A DNA stretch of 64,000 nt from Acinetobacter guillouiae CIP 63.46 (lineage in GTDB: Bacteria; Pseudomonadota; Gammaproteobacteria; Pseudomonadales; Moraxellaceae): positions 265,274 through 329,273 of the forward strand of contig NZ_KB849285.1 of assembly GCF_000368145.1 (NCBI RefSeq), in the 5' to 3' direction. This document shows positions 46,487 to 56,049 of the stretch, piece after piece (position 1 is the stretch's first letter; every line of letters begins with the position of its first letter). Both the position numbers and the translations under genes were made by a program. The notes below the pieces were generated by a model. The model made no database searches and had not been told where the DNA came from. It saw only the letters and a program-made list of their open reading frames with translations.

Positions 46487-46643
46487 GTGGATCGCATATT
46501 GAGAAGAATTGCCGAAAAATAACAATAGACTAAAAAGCTGTCAAGCATGTACATGCTTTATTATTTTCAGCAATCAAAAAAACTCCAATACACGAGAATA
46601 TTGAAGTTTTTAAGTCTCTATACAATACGTTTAATCCGATCAA

Positions 46644-48584
46644 TCAAGCCTGAATATTCAATACCAACTGACGTTTCTTTACCTGTTGTCCAACTTGCCC
46701 AACAATCTCATTCACGACACCGTCCACATCAGACTTAATCTGTTGCTGAATCTTCATCGCTTCTAAAATCAACAAAGTTTGACCTTTAGTCACCGTATCA
46801 CCCGCATTTACCAAGATATTGATAATCGCACCATCCATTGGTGCGCGAATGTGACCATCGCCTGCGACATCGGAAGTTTCAGGTGCTGCATAGGTGGTAT
46901 TTTCAATGCTGATATTGCCATTTATCGCATCTAAATACAGCTGATTTCCATCTAAGACATAGTCAATCGAACGGCGTACACCATCCACCTCATAAATCAA
47001 TTTTTCTGCTTGCTGTCCAATAATGCTGATCCCAAGTGTCTGCCCACAAATTTCAACGCTCACTTGGTTTTGATCACGTTTCAACAAAAGCTGTAATAAC
47101 TGATCATCATGCTTGAGTTTTAAAGGTAAAGATAACGCAATTCCGGTATTCCAACTGCTTTGACTAGAAGCATTGGTCAACAGTGCCGCAGCAACAGCTA
47201 GGTGTTCTAAGCCCAAAGCTTGTTTATGTAAGCTGGCATCTGTTTGGAAATGTTCCTGAATAAAAGCGGTATTGGTGTCGCCTTTGACAATAATAGGGTG
47301 TCTAAGCAAATTCACTAAAAACTGCTTATTACTATTCACCCCCAACAATACGCAATCATCTACAGCACGCGCCAAGAGCCGAATGGCATCCTGACGGGTT
47401 TGACCATATGCAATGACTTTTGCCACCATTGGGTCGTAAAACGGACTAATTTCATCCTGTTGCAACAAACCATGATCAATTCGAACATTGGGTAAATCAG
47501 CAGCTTGCCAGCGCTGTATTTGACCAGTCTGTGGCAAGAAGTCTTGGCGTGGGTCTTCTGCATATAAGCGAACTTCTATCGCATGCCCTGATAAGGTCAA
47601 TTCAGATTGTTGTAAGGGCAAGGTTTCACCATTGGCCACACGCAGTTGCCATTCCACCAGATCTAAACCCGTGATCAGCTCTGTTACTGGATGCTCGACT
47701 TGCAAACGTGTATTCATTTCGAGGAAATAAAACTCACCTGATTGATCCAATAGAAACTCAACCGTTCCTGCACCGACATAATCACATGATTTCGCTGCTG
47801 CAACAGCAGCCTCACCCATTTGTTGGCGTAAGCTTTCGGTCATCACTGGACATGGAGCTTCCTCAACCACTTTTTGATGACGGCGCTGTATCGAACAATC
47901 ACGCTCAAATAAATACACATAATTGCCGTGGGTATCGCCAAATACCTGTATCTCAACATGGCGTGGAGCAATCACAGCTTTTTCAAGAATCAGCTCACCT
48001 GAACCAAAGGCATTTTCTGCTTCAGAACGCGCTGTTTTTAAGGCTTCAACAATATCAGCAGATTGCTGTACCAGACGCATACCGCGCCCACCACCACCTG
48101 CTGAAGCTTTGACCATCAGTGGATAACCAATTTTATTGGCTTGTTGTTCTAAATACTCTATATCTTGCTGATCACCTTCATAGCCCGGCACACATGGTAC
48201 ACCCGCCTGAATCATGGCAATTTTTGACAGACGTTTACTGCCCATCAATTCAATTGCAGGTGCAGGTGGGCCAATAAAGGTAATTCCATTTTTCTCACAG
48301 GCTGCTGCAAAATCGGTATTTTCAGAAAGAAAACCATAACCGGGATGAACAGCATCAGCCCCCGTTTTTTTACATGCGTCGATAATATTTTGAATAGATA
48401 AATAGGACGCTGAAACTTTTGAAGCACCAATATATACAGCCTCATCTGCAAGCTGTACATGGCGCGCATGACGATCTGCATCTGAATAGACAGCCACGGT
48501 CTGATAGCCCATTGCTTTTGCTGTTTTCATCACGCGAACAGCAATTTCACCACGATTCGCCACCAATATTTTTGAAAATGCCAT
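46644..48584 (-). CDS. atuF: Geranyl-CoA carboxylase alpha subunit AtuF (biotin carboxylase + BCCP)
   Basis: A 646-residue biotin enzyme. The biotin carboxylase domain has ILVANRGEIAVRV, the ATP-grasp loop KASAGGGGRGMR and EMNTRLQVEHPVTE. The C-terminal carrier domain has the biotinylated lysine Lys611 in LEAMKIQ. With AtuC it carboxylates cis-geranyl-CoA to isohexenyl-glutaconyl-CoA. By sequence alone it could be the 3-methylcrotonyl-CoA (LiuD) or acyl-CoA carboxylase subunit. The order atuABCDEF, with atuA present, favours AtuF. The start is 48584 (MAFSKIL). It is the last gene of the operon and needs BirA for activity. Confidence 0.87.
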   Translation of the reverse strand: MAFSKILVANRGEIAVRVMKTAKAMGYQTVAVYSDADRHARHVQLADEAVYIGASKVSASYLSIQNIIDACKKTGADAVHPGYGFLSENTDFAAACEKNGITFIGPPAPAIELMGSKRLSKIAMIQAGVPCVPGYEGDQQDIEYLEQQANKIGYPLMVKASAGGGGRGMRLVQQSADIVEALKTARSEAENAFGSGELILEKAVIAPRHVEIQVFGDTHGNYVYLFERDCSIQRRHQKVVEEAPCPVMTESLRQQMGEAAVAAAKSCDYVGAGTVEFLLDQSGEFYFLEMNTRLQVEHPVTELITGLDLVEWQLRVANGETLPLQQSELTLSGHAIEVRLYAEDPRQDFLPQTGQIQRWQAADLPNVRIDHGLLQQDEISPFYDPMVAKVIAYGQTRQDAIRLLARAVDDCVLLGVNSNKQFLVNLLRHPIIVKGDTNTAFIQEHFQTDASLHKQALGLEHLAVAAALLTNASSQSSWNTGIALSLPLKLKHDDQLLQLLLKRDQNQVSVEICGQTLGISIIGQQAEKLIYEVDGVRRSIDYVLDGNQLYLDAINGNISIENTTYAAPETSDVAGDGHIRAPMDGAIINILVNAGDTVTKGQTLLILEAMKIQQQIKSDVDGVVNEIVGQVGQQVKKRQLVLNIQA

Positions 48585-48678
48585 TCTCGTTTTCCCTATT
48601 TTTGGTTTTATATTCACTTGATTATCTTGGTTGAATCACACCGATCTCAATCAAGATCAGTGATCCGCATTGTCAGAC

Positions 48679-49512
48679 TTATGCATCAAACCAATTTGGA
48701 TGACGCTTTTGGATAAAGGCCATTGTCCCTTCTATACCTTCTTCACCACCCACAGCATTGGCAAATTGCTGCGCAGCATCATCCAATAAAGGCGTCAAAG
48801 CTTCATTTAAAGTACGATGCAATAAAGCTTTAGTCACACGAGACGCTTGCGGAGCGGTACGTTTAATCTGCTGAATGGTTTCGATCAATAAAACTTCCAG
48901 TGCTTTTTCATTCTCAACCACTTCATGTACAACACCAACCTTCAATGCGGTATGCCCCTCAAAACGTGCACCAAGTAAAGCCAAACGACGCGCTTGAGTT
49001 AAGCCAATTCGCTTTACCACAAATGGGGCAATCTGGGCGGGAATAACCCCTAATCCTGTTTCAGGTAAACCAAATTTGGCATCGGCAAGACTGATTGCAA
49101 TATCTGAAACACAGGCCAAACCAAAACCGCCACCCAATACTGCACCTTCTAAAACTGCAACAACGGTTTGTGGCGCTTGATCCACTTGCTCCAGCATATG
49201 TCCAAATTGACGATTGAAATCAACATAAGGCTGATTAGAACCAACACTGGTGGCCTCACCACGCAGTTGGGCCATATCTTTAATGTCACCGCCTGCACAA
49301 AAATGTCCATCTTTGCCACGTAAAATGACTGCACGAATGGAGATATCATCTTGAATCGTTTTAAACACCTGTTGAATCGCTTTGACCATATTCAAACTCA
49401 TGGCATTGCGACTCTCAGGTCGATTAAGCCATAGGGTTAAAATGCTACCTTCTTGCTCAAGCTCAATACTGCGATCAAACTGTTGTGTTGTTAGAGATTG
49501 CGAAAGTGCCAT
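48679..49512 (-). CDS. atuE: Isohexenylglutaconyl-CoA hydratase AtuE
   Basis: A 277-residue enoyl-CoA hydratase (crotonase fold), expected to hydrate isohexenylglutaconyl-CoA after carboxylation. The oxyanion-hole segments are HFCAGGDIKDMAQL and LEGAVLGGGFGLACVSD. The second catalytic glutamate region FGLPETGLGVIPA keeps both Glu and Gly. The start has AAGGAG upstream. Placed between atuF and atuD it matches P. aeruginosa order exactly. A paralogue of LiuC (methylglutaconyl-CoA hydratase) is the alternative. Confidence 0.87.
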   Translation of the reverse strand: MALSQSLTTQQFDRSIELEQEGSILTLWLNRPESRNAMSLNMVKAIQQVFKTIQDDISIRAVILRGKDGHFCAGGDIKDMAQLRGEATSVGSNQPYVDFNRQFGHMLEQVDQAPQTVVAVLEGAVLGGGFGLACVSDIAISLADAKFGLPETGLGVIPAQIAPFVVKRIGLTQARRLALLGARFEGHTALKVGVVHEVVENEKALEVLLIETIQQIKRTAPQASRVTKALLHRTLNEALTPLLDDAAQQFANAVGGEEGIEGTMAFIQKRHPNWFDA

Positions 49513-49526
49513 ATTTATTCTCCTTG

Positions 49527-50684
49527 TTATTTACGTTTAGATGGAAGGATGTCCATCAACTTACAAATAATTCCAAGCATAATTTCATCTGCACCGCCAC
49601 CAATCGAACCTAAACGGCCATCACGATACAGCTGAGAAGCGGGGTTATCCCACATAAAACCATTTCCACCCCAGAACTGTAAGCAACTGTCTGCAACTTC
49701 TCGCGTCAAACGACCTGCTTTAAGTTTTGCCATAGAGGCAATTTCTGTTGCATTCCCACCGTCAATGTGGATTTCACAGGCACGATAGGTTAAGGCACGT
49801 AAAGCTTCTACTTCAGTCATCAACTCCGCAAAACGAAAATGTACATATTGGTTGTTAATCAGCGGTTGTCCAAAGGTGCTTCGTTCTTTGGTATATTGAA
49901 TGGTTTGTTGAATCACATTTTCCAAACCACCAATTGCATTGGCAGCCGCCCACATTCGTTCTTCTTGGAACTGCATCATTTGCATCATAAAGCCCATACC
50001 TTCTGCACCCACCAAGTAGCGTTGTGGTACACGAACATTGTCAAAATAGACTTCTGCTGTTGTGGTTGAACGCATTCCCAGTTTATTAAGCGGTTCAGAG
50101 AAGGAGATACCTGTGGATTTTGCAGGAACAATAATCATGGACTTATTGACATGCGGTTTATCATCAGAGGTATTGGCCAATAAGCAAAAAAAGTCAGCTT
50201 GTAGGGAGTTGGTAATCCACATTTTGCTGCCATTAATCACATAATCATCACCCTGTTTTTTTGCGGTGGTTTTGATGGCTGCGACGTCTGAACCTGCATG
50301 TACTTCCGATACAGCAATCGAAGCGACATATTCACCCGCAATTGCAGGTGTTAAAAATTCATCCCGTAATTCTTGACTACCAAAGCGAGCCAAAGCAGGC
50401 GTTGCCATATCCGTTTGCACACCAATCGCCAAAGGTACGCCACCACAGGCGGCTCGCCCTAATTCTTCTGCAACCACAAGGTTATAAGAATAATCTAAAC
50501 CTAATCCGCCATTTTCTTCAGGCTTACAAATCCCCAGCAAACCTAAATCCGACAGTTTTTTAAACACATCATGAATAGGAAATCGCCCTTCAGCTTCCCA
50601 TGTCGGAATATAAGGATTGAGTTCAGTCTCAACAAACTGACGTGTAGTACGGCGTAGTGCTTCATGCTCTGTTGTAAATTTCAT
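49527..50684 (-). CDS. atuD: Citronellyl-CoA dehydrogenase AtuD (acyl-CoA dehydrogenase family)
   Basis: A 385-residue FAD acyl-CoA dehydrogenase. AtuD oxidises citronellyl-CoA to cis-geranyl-CoA. FAD/substrate signatures are IAVSEVHAGSDVAAIKT and MWITNS in the middle domain, LNKLGMRSTTTAEVYFDNVRVP, and the C-terminal LQFWGGNGFMWDNPASQLYRDGRLGSIGGGADEIM. The gene lies 14 bases before atuE, with AAGGAAA before its ATG. It differs clearly from the two tandem acyl-CoA dehydrogenases at 56776-59181, so the cluster holds at least two acyl-CoA dehydrogenase types. Confidence 0.87.
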   Translation of the reverse strand: MKFTTEHEALRRTTRQFVETELNPYIPTWEAEGRFPIHDVFKKLSDLGLLGICKPEENGGLGLDYSYNLVVAEELGRAACGGVPLAIGVQTDMATPALARFGSQELRDEFLTPAIAGEYVASIAVSEVHAGSDVAAIKTTAKKQGDDYVINGSKMWITNSLQADFFCLLANTSDDKPHVNKSMIIVPAKSTGISFSEPLNKLGMRSTTTAEVYFDNVRVPQRYLVGAEGMGFMMQMMQFQEERMWAAANAIGGLENVIQQTIQYTKERSTFGQPLINNQYVHFRFAELMTEVEALRALTYRACEIHIDGGNATEIASMAKLKAGRLTREVADSCLQFWGGNGFMWDNPASQLYRDGRLGSIGGGADEIMLGIICKLMDILPSKRK

Positions 50685-50790
50685 TGTTTTTTTCCTTAAA
50701 TTTAATCTTCTTTAACTCGCTTTAATAAAGCGGAGAACACCCCACTTTTAAAAGATGAGGAATGATGAGCTTTGCAAAGGGCGAGGATTT

Positions 50791-52404
50791 TTAAAGCCTC
50801 GATACACCAAATCGTATTGGATTTAGTTTGCGATGTTCTGCTTCATAAATTGTTTCTAATAAGAAGATCAGGACTTTGCGTGTATCACGCGGGTCGATAA
50901 TTCCATCATCATGCAACATGGCCGTATTAAATAAGGCGGTTGACTGCTGTTCTAATTTTGCTGCTGTACTTTGCTCTAAGAAATCTAGCATCTGCTCGTT
51001 AGGCTCCATCCCTGAAGCTTTTTGCTTTCCTTCCGCTACGATACGTAATACCTTGCCAGCCTGAGCTGAACCCATCACCGCTACATGCGAGTTTGGCCAT
51101 GCAAAAATAAATTGCGGTGATAATGGACGTCCACACATCGCGTAATTGCCCGCGCCATAGGAACCTGCCACAACGATAGAAATTTTCGGTACAGTGGTAT
51201 TGGCAACGGCCTGAATCAATTTCGAACCATGCTTAATAATGCCGTTCTGTTCAGCATCAGTTCCGACCATAAAGCCTGTGGTGTTATGTAAAAACAGTAA
51301 TGGACGTTTGGTCTGTTCACAGAGGTGAATGAACTGTGCAGCTTTGGTGGCGCCTTGTGGGGTAATCGGTCCATTATTGGTGATAATTCCGATATGTAAT
51401 CCACCAATTTTTGCCCAGCCACACACGGTCAATGCATCATATTCTTGTTTTACTTCAAAGAATTCAGAGTCATCAACAATTCGTGCAATCACATCTTTCA
51501 TGTCAAAAGGCTGCTTCGGACTTGCAGGAATGATCCCTAACAGCTCCTCGGCAGGATAACGTGGCTCTTTATAGCTTAAATTTAACTTTTGAGTTTGCTC
51601 TTTCCAGTTAAGATGCTCAAAAACCTCACGAGCAATACGAATTCCATCGGCATCATTCTCGGCTAAAAATTCTGCTGTTCCAGCAACCTGTGCATGCATC
51701 TCTGCACCACCGAGTTCCTCTGCTGTTGCCACTTCTCCGGTTGCCGCCAAAAGTAAAGGTGGCCCTGCGAGTAACATCTCAGTTTGCTTACGAACTGCAA
51801 TCACATAATCAGATAAACCCGGTTGATACGCTCCACCCGCTGTTGCATTACCATGTACCACGGAGACTTGGGGTAAACCTGCGGCAGACAGCCGTGCCTG
51901 ATTGGCAAAGGTCATTCCACCATAAGTAAATACTTCAGCAGCGTAATTTAAGTTGGCACCCCCACTTTCAGTGAGAGTCAGCATCGGTAATTTTTGTTCA
52001 AAAGCAATCGCCTGCAAACGTAAGGTTTTTTGTACTCCCATCGGTGACATTGTTCCGCCTTTGATTGCACTGTTACTTGCTGAAATCAGACAACGAACAC
52101 CGCTGACAAAACCGATCCCTGAAATAATCCCACCACCTGCATCTGAACCATCTTTATCATCATGCATGGCATAACCCACCAAGCCACACAGTTCTACAAA
52201 TGGTGAATCAGCATCAAGAGCTAAACGGACACGTTCATGCGGTAAAATTTTACCTTTCTTGTCAAATTTGGGTTTGGCTGCATAAGATTTTTCAATATTC
52301 TTATTTTGTACTGCACGCACTTCGGCAATCTGAGCAAGTAATGCCTGCTTGTTCTGTTCAAATTGCTCACTGCCAACTGCAATTTCGGATTGGAGAACAG
52401 TCAT
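50791..52404 (-). CDS. atuC: Geranyl-CoA carboxylase beta subunit AtuC (carboxyltransferase)
   Basis: A 537-residue carboxyltransferase that moves CO2 from AtuF-biotin to geranyl-CoA. It shows the crotonase-like halves with SASNSAIKGGTMSPMGVQK, LTESGGANLNYAAEVF, GNATAGGAYQPGLSDY and, in the second half, FLHNTTGFMVG and VAGSYGAGNYAMCGR. The latter regions form the two oxyanion holes. The start overlaps the atuB stop as ATGA. LiuB (methylcrotonyl-CoA carboxylase beta) is the close alternative. Substrate choice is usually set by one Gly/Phe position, which I cannot place without an alignment. Confidence 0.88.
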   Translation of the reverse strand: MTVLQSEIAVGSEQFEQNKQALLAQIAEVRAVQNKNIEKSYAAKPKFDKKGKILPHERVRLALDADSPFVELCGLVGYAMHDDKDGSDAGGGIISGIGFVSGVRCLISASNSAIKGGTMSPMGVQKTLRLQAIAFEQKLPMLTLTESGGANLNYAAEVFTYGGMTFANQARLSAAGLPQVSVVHGNATAGGAYQPGLSDYVIAVRKQTEMLLAGPPLLLAATGEVATAEELGGAEMHAQVAGTAEFLAENDADGIRIAREVFEHLNWKEQTQKLNLSYKEPRYPAEELLGIIPASPKQPFDMKDVIARIVDDSEFFEVKQEYDALTVCGWAKIGGLHIGIITNNGPITPQGATKAAQFIHLCEQTKRPLLFLHNTTGFMVGTDAEQNGIIKHGSKLIQAVANTTVPKISIVVAGSYGAGNYAMCGRPLSPQFIFAWPNSHVAVMGSAQAGKVLRIVAEGKQKASGMEPNEQMLDFLEQSTAAKLEQQSTALFNTAMLHDDGIIDPRDTRKVLIFLLETIYEAEHRKLNPIRFGVSRL

Positions 52405-53312
52405 GAATTTTCTCCTGTCTGCTGGTTATTGGTTTGATCACTCAATTGTTGTTTTAATACATCTGGAATAAAGGCACGATGGAAGCCATTAAACGACTCG
52501 CTATTCGAAGCATCTGCCAATGGATACATTCGAGTGCCTAAGGACGCAGCGCCATCAATACGAATCGTCATGCCAGAAATGAAACCTGCTGCTTCTGAAA
52601 GCAAATAGCAGATCGCTGAAGAAATTTCAGATTCGGTACCCATTCGTTTCAGGGGTACATTCCCCGCCAAACTTGGAATAATAAATTTGGCAAAATCACC
52701 GGTGTAATTGTCCATTCCTGAAGAAACAATCCAACCAGGTGCAACACAGTTAATACGTACCCCAGAACGTCCCCATTCCACCGCTGCTGTTTTGGTTAAA
52801 TTATCTACCCCAGCACGGGCTGCACCAGAGTGTCCCATCCCCGGCATGCCACCCCACATATCAGCTGCCATATTGACAATACTGCCACCATGTTTTGCCA
52901 TCCATTGGTTATAGGCTTCTTTCATTAAGTAGAAAGTTGAATGTAGGTTGTTGCGTACCACAGCATCAAAACCGTTGGCAGAAATGCCTTCTAAATTTGA
53001 GGGAAACTGACCGCCAGCGTTATTGACAAGGCCATCGAGTCTGCCAAATTTTTCAATCACTTCAGCAATCATCTCTTTCACGTTGTGTTCTTCGCGATTA
53101 TCACAAACGATAAAATGAACTTTGCCACCATCTTCGATGATTTCTTTGCTGACATTTTCCAGCTTTTCAATTTTCCGCCCTGTAATCACCACTTGAGCCC
53201 CTAAAGCAGCCAGTTCATGAGCAGTACAGCGTCCTATACCCGAACCACCACCGGTCACAATGATGACTTGGTCCTGAAAAGCATCCGATCTAAATATTGA
53301 GTGATAATGCAT
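52401..53312 (-). CDS. atuB: Short-chain dehydrogenase AtuB
   Basis: A 303-residue classical SDR. The cofactor motif TGGGSGIG lies near residue 20, followed by NNAG in LVNNAGGQFPS. In place of the usual YxxxK the active-site segment reads GHSGAARAGVDNLTKTAA, as in 2,4-dienoyl-CoA reductase-like SDRs, where the Tyr is absent. So it is likely a reductase of the dienoyl/peroxisomal type and not a standard alcohol dehydrogenase. In P. aeruginosa AtuB is an SDR of unproven role in the citronellol pathway. The start is 53312 (ATG); the frame opens four codons earlier with TTG. Confidence 0.82.
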   Translation of the reverse strand: MHYHSIFRSDAFQDQVIIVTGGGSGIGRCTAHELAALGAQVVITGRKIEKLENVSKEIIEDGGKVHFIVCDNREEHNVKEMIAEVIEKFGRLDGLVNNAGGQFPSNLEGISANGFDAVVRNNLHSTFYLMKEAYNQWMAKHGGSIVNMAADMWGGMPGMGHSGAARAGVDNLTKTAAVEWGRSGVRINCVAPGWIVSSGMDNYTGDFAKFIIPSLAGNVPLKRMGTESEISSAICYLLSEAAGFISGMTIRIDGAASLGTRMYPLADASNSESFNGFHRAFIPDVLKQQLSDQTNNQQTGENS

Positions 53313-53408
53313 TTTTATATCCAAATTGTTGTCTTTTAACTTGCTTAAATCTCGCTCTAAGCTCCCTTTTTAAAGGCGAGGAAGTCCCCCCACTTTCGTA
53401 AACAAGGA

Positions 53409-55199
53409 TTAGAAAGACTTTAAACTCGCTGGGATTTTGACTGGCATATCTAAAAGCTGCTGAGCAAAAGCTTTGCCTTGTGGATCAATACGTAAACTGG
53501 CAATTCCTCCACCACCTAAGGCATTTTCCAGCATAAAATTTAAGGCATTAAATCCCGTGATTTCATAACGAATCACTTTAGACTTTTCAGGGTCTAAAAC
53601 ATGCTGCATATATTCTTTGACCTTTTCCTCAGTCAAATTGGCGCGAATCCAGGGTAGATATTCAGGCTGACGTGCGATCACTCCAATATTGCTGTGATTT
53701 CCTTTATCGCCACTCCGAGCATGGGCAATTTCAACTAAAGGAACTTCAATCTCCTGACCCGTAAATTGAGCAACTTCACCCACTGCAACAACATCAAAAG
53801 ATTGATCTGAGCAACCTGATGGAATCTGTATATTTTGACGCTGACCATTGATGTCGATCACAACACTTAGTTTTGATTTATCCACTAAAAACGAGAACAA
53901 CTTAATCACAGGGGAAGCTTTGGGACGCCCCCCAACAATTCCAGCCAATGCAGGTGCCATTCCAGTAGATGCTTGGGCAATTTCAGAAGCAAAAAACATA
54001 CATGCTTCTTTAAACATGTGCTTTACAGCGATTTTGACAACCACTTCTCGACTATTGATTGGCTGTGCATTTGCACCATAGGTACTTTCAATACCCAATA
54101 TTTCAACTGATTTTTCTAAGAATGGCGGAACTGAACGTAATGCTAAAACACGCTCACACTTAGTTAATATTGCATCTGCAATTACTTGGGCTTTTTCAGG
54201 GGCTTCGCGTCCTGCAATCAGGAAACTCACCAAGACACGATAACCATCAGGATAGGTTGCACTGACTTTATATTGTTGTGTCGGTGCTCTACCTTTTGCG
54301 CCAATCACTAAAACTCGATCTTCACCCACCTGTTCTAATTTCACTTGGCTAAAATCTGCAGTAACATCGGGCAATAAATACGCTTGTGGATTACCAATTT
54401 CATAGACAACTTGTTCAGCAACAGTTGCAACCGAAACCAGTCCACCGGTTCCTTTTGGTTTAGTCACGATAAATGATGCATCTGCTTTCACTTCAACAAT
54501 TGGAAACCCCATATTGTCAAAGCCTTGTACTAAGCGCCAATCCGTGAAATTGCCACCTGTACATTGTGCACCACACTCAATGATATGCCCTGCTAAAGAA
54601 CCTTGGGACAGCTTGTCATAATCCTCTAAGGACCATTGATATTCATGCAACAAAGGTGCAAGCACCACAGCTGAATCCACCACTCGCCCAGTGATGACAA
54701 TATCTGCACCTTGATCAAGTGCGTCTCGAATTGGAACAGCTCCTAGATATGCGTTACAACTGGCTAATTGGCTAGGCAAATCTTCGCCACTAAACATCTC
54801 TTTAATATTTTGTGTTTTTAATTCGGCTTGTTGTGGCATTAGGTCATCCCCTAATACCACTGCAATTTTTAAATCCAATCCTTGTGCTTCAAGCACTTTC
54901 TGTAAGGCATCACGACATGCCAATGGATTGACACCACCGGCGTTGCTAATCACTTTTATTTTTTTATCACTGATTTTTTTAAGCAGCGGTGTCATCACCC
55001 GACTGACAAAATCCAAAGCATAACCATGTTCTGGATTGGTCATCATCGCTTTTGCCATGATAGACATGGTGATTTCTGAAAGGTAATCAAAAACCAAATA
55101 ATTGATGTCAGACAAATGTACCAACTGAAATGCTGCGGTATTGGTGTCTCCCCAGAAACCTGAAGCACATCCAATTTTCACAATACGTTGATCTTCCAT
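53409..55199 (-). CDS. atuA: AtuA, DUF1446 protein of acyclic terpene utilisation
   Basis: A 596-residue DUF1446 (AtuA family) protein, the first gene of the operon, required for growth on citronellol in Pseudomonas but of unknown biochemistry. The N-terminal part has KIGCASGFWGDT, ISNAGGVNPLACRD, IVITGRVVDSAVVLAPL and HIIECGAQCTGGNFTDW. The C-terminal part, with EIAHARSGDKGNHSNIGVIAR, corresponds to a domain that is a separate protein in some species. Here both are fused. The start is set at 55199 with AGGTG upstream; 19 further codons in the frame lie in the promoter region. Confidence 0.9.
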   Translation of the reverse strand: MEDQRIVKIGCASGFWGDTNTAAFQLVHLSDINYLVFDYLSEITMSIMAKAMMTNPEHGYALDFVSRVMTPLLKKISDKKIKVISNAGGVNPLACRDALQKVLEAQGLDLKIAVVLGDDLMPQQAELKTQNIKEMFSGEDLPSQLASCNAYLGAVPIRDALDQGADIVITGRVVDSAVVLAPLLHEYQWSLEDYDKLSQGSLAGHIIECGAQCTGGNFTDWRLVQGFDNMGFPIVEVKADASFIVTKPKGTGGLVSVATVAEQVVYEIGNPQAYLLPDVTADFSQVKLEQVGEDRVLVIGAKGRAPTQQYKVSATYPDGYRVLVSFLIAGREAPEKAQVIADAILTKCERVLALRSVPPFLEKSVEILGIESTYGANAQPINSREVVVKIAVKHMFKEACMFFASEIAQASTGMAPALAGIVGGRPKASPVIKLFSFLVDKSKLSVVIDINGQRQNIQIPSGCSDQSFDVVAVGEVAQFTGQEIEVPLVEIAHARSGDKGNHSNIGVIARQPEYLPWIRANLTEEKVKEYMQHVLDPEKSKVIRYEITGFNALNFMLENALGGGGIASLRIDPQGKAFAQQLLDMPVKIPASLKSF

Positions 55200-55251
55200 T
55201 TTCACACCTATCTTGTTTTCATTGTTCTGAATAAAATTTATACGCCAATCT

Positions 55252-55269
55252 ACCAAGCAAGCGCTTGGT
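55252..55269. promoter_or_regulatory. TetR operator in the atuR-atuA intergenic region
   Basis: ACCAAGC-AAGC-GCTTGGT (55252-55269) is a perfect seven-base inverted repeat and contains the perfect palindrome CAAGCGCTTG at 55258-55267. It lies 53 bases upstream of atuA and about 97 upstream of the divergent tetR gene, well placed to control both. Confidence 0.75.
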
Positions 55270-55365
55270 TTGTAAAGGGCAAAATGTTATCCTGAATTGG
55301 CAAATGTGCTAAAACACGTTTTAAACAATGAATAATTTGCTTAACTTTATGGAAAAAATGATCCG

Positions 55366-55968
55366 ATGATTGCTCACTCAATCGATGATATCCAACCAAT
55401 CGCATGTTTTGATGACAGCCCTAAAGGTCGTTTATTACTTGGTGCTGCTTATTTATTTCATAAGCAAGGTTATGCCAAAACTACAGTTCGTGAGTTAGCA
55501 AATTTCATTGGAATTCAATCGGGTAGCTTGTTTCATCATTTTAAAAGCAAGGATGATATTCTTGCCAATATCATGCATGAAACCATTATTTACAATCATG
55601 CCCGTATGCTTGATGCAATCCAAAAATCGGATGATGCTGAACAACAGTTAAAACACTTGATCAAAGCTGAGTTAATTTCGATTACTGGAGATACCGGTTC
55701 AGCCATGGCTGTTTTAGTTTATGAATGGTTTGCGTTGTCAAAACAACGGCAAGATGAACTTCTTAAACTGCGAAATGATTATGAGGATATCTGGTTGGAT
55801 GTGATTGAGAAATTACGCGACCTCGGCAAAATTCAGCATGATGCTTTTATTTGGCGCCGTTTGTTGGGCGGTGCGATTGCTTGGACCGTCACTTGGTATA
55901 ATCCCAATGGTAAAATGAGCTTAGATGAACTGACTGAAATCGTTTTGGAAATGGCGATTCATAAGTAA
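55366..55968 (+). CDS. atuR: TetR-family regulator AtuR
   Basis: A 200-residue TetR repressor. The helix-turn-helix lies at residues 20-65, with YAKTTVRELANFIGIQSGSLFHHFKSKDDIL. The C-terminal ligand domain has the form seen in acyl-CoA-responsive members. In P. aeruginosa AtuR represses atuABCDEFGH and is encoded divergently, as here. The gene has its own operator candidate at 55252-55269, so autoregulation is likely. Inducer is presumably a terpenoyl-CoA intermediate. Confidence 0.83.
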   Translation: MIAHSIDDIQPIACFDDSPKGRLLLGAAYLFHKQGYAKTTVRELANFIGIQSGSLFHHFKSKDDILANIMHETIIYNHARMLDAIQKSDDAEQQLKHLIKAELISITGDTGSAMAVLVYEWFALSKQRQDELLKLRNDYEDIWLDVIEKLRDLGKIQHDAFIWRRLLGGAIAWTVTWYNPNGKMSLDELTEIVLEMAIHK

Positions 55969-56049
55969 TACAAACGTAATATAAGAATTTGAGGTGAACA
56001 GATGATTCAACTTACTTAATAAGTAGATAATTCTTTCAAAAATTAACGT

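Noticed and set aside
46644-52404. Leucine degradation (liu) cluster
   Set aside because: The individual enzymes resemble LiuA-LiuD, but atuA and the exact order atuABCDEF with a divergent TetR gene (liu uses a MerR-type regulator) favour the terpene pathway. No hydroxymethylglutaryl-CoA lyase gene is present.
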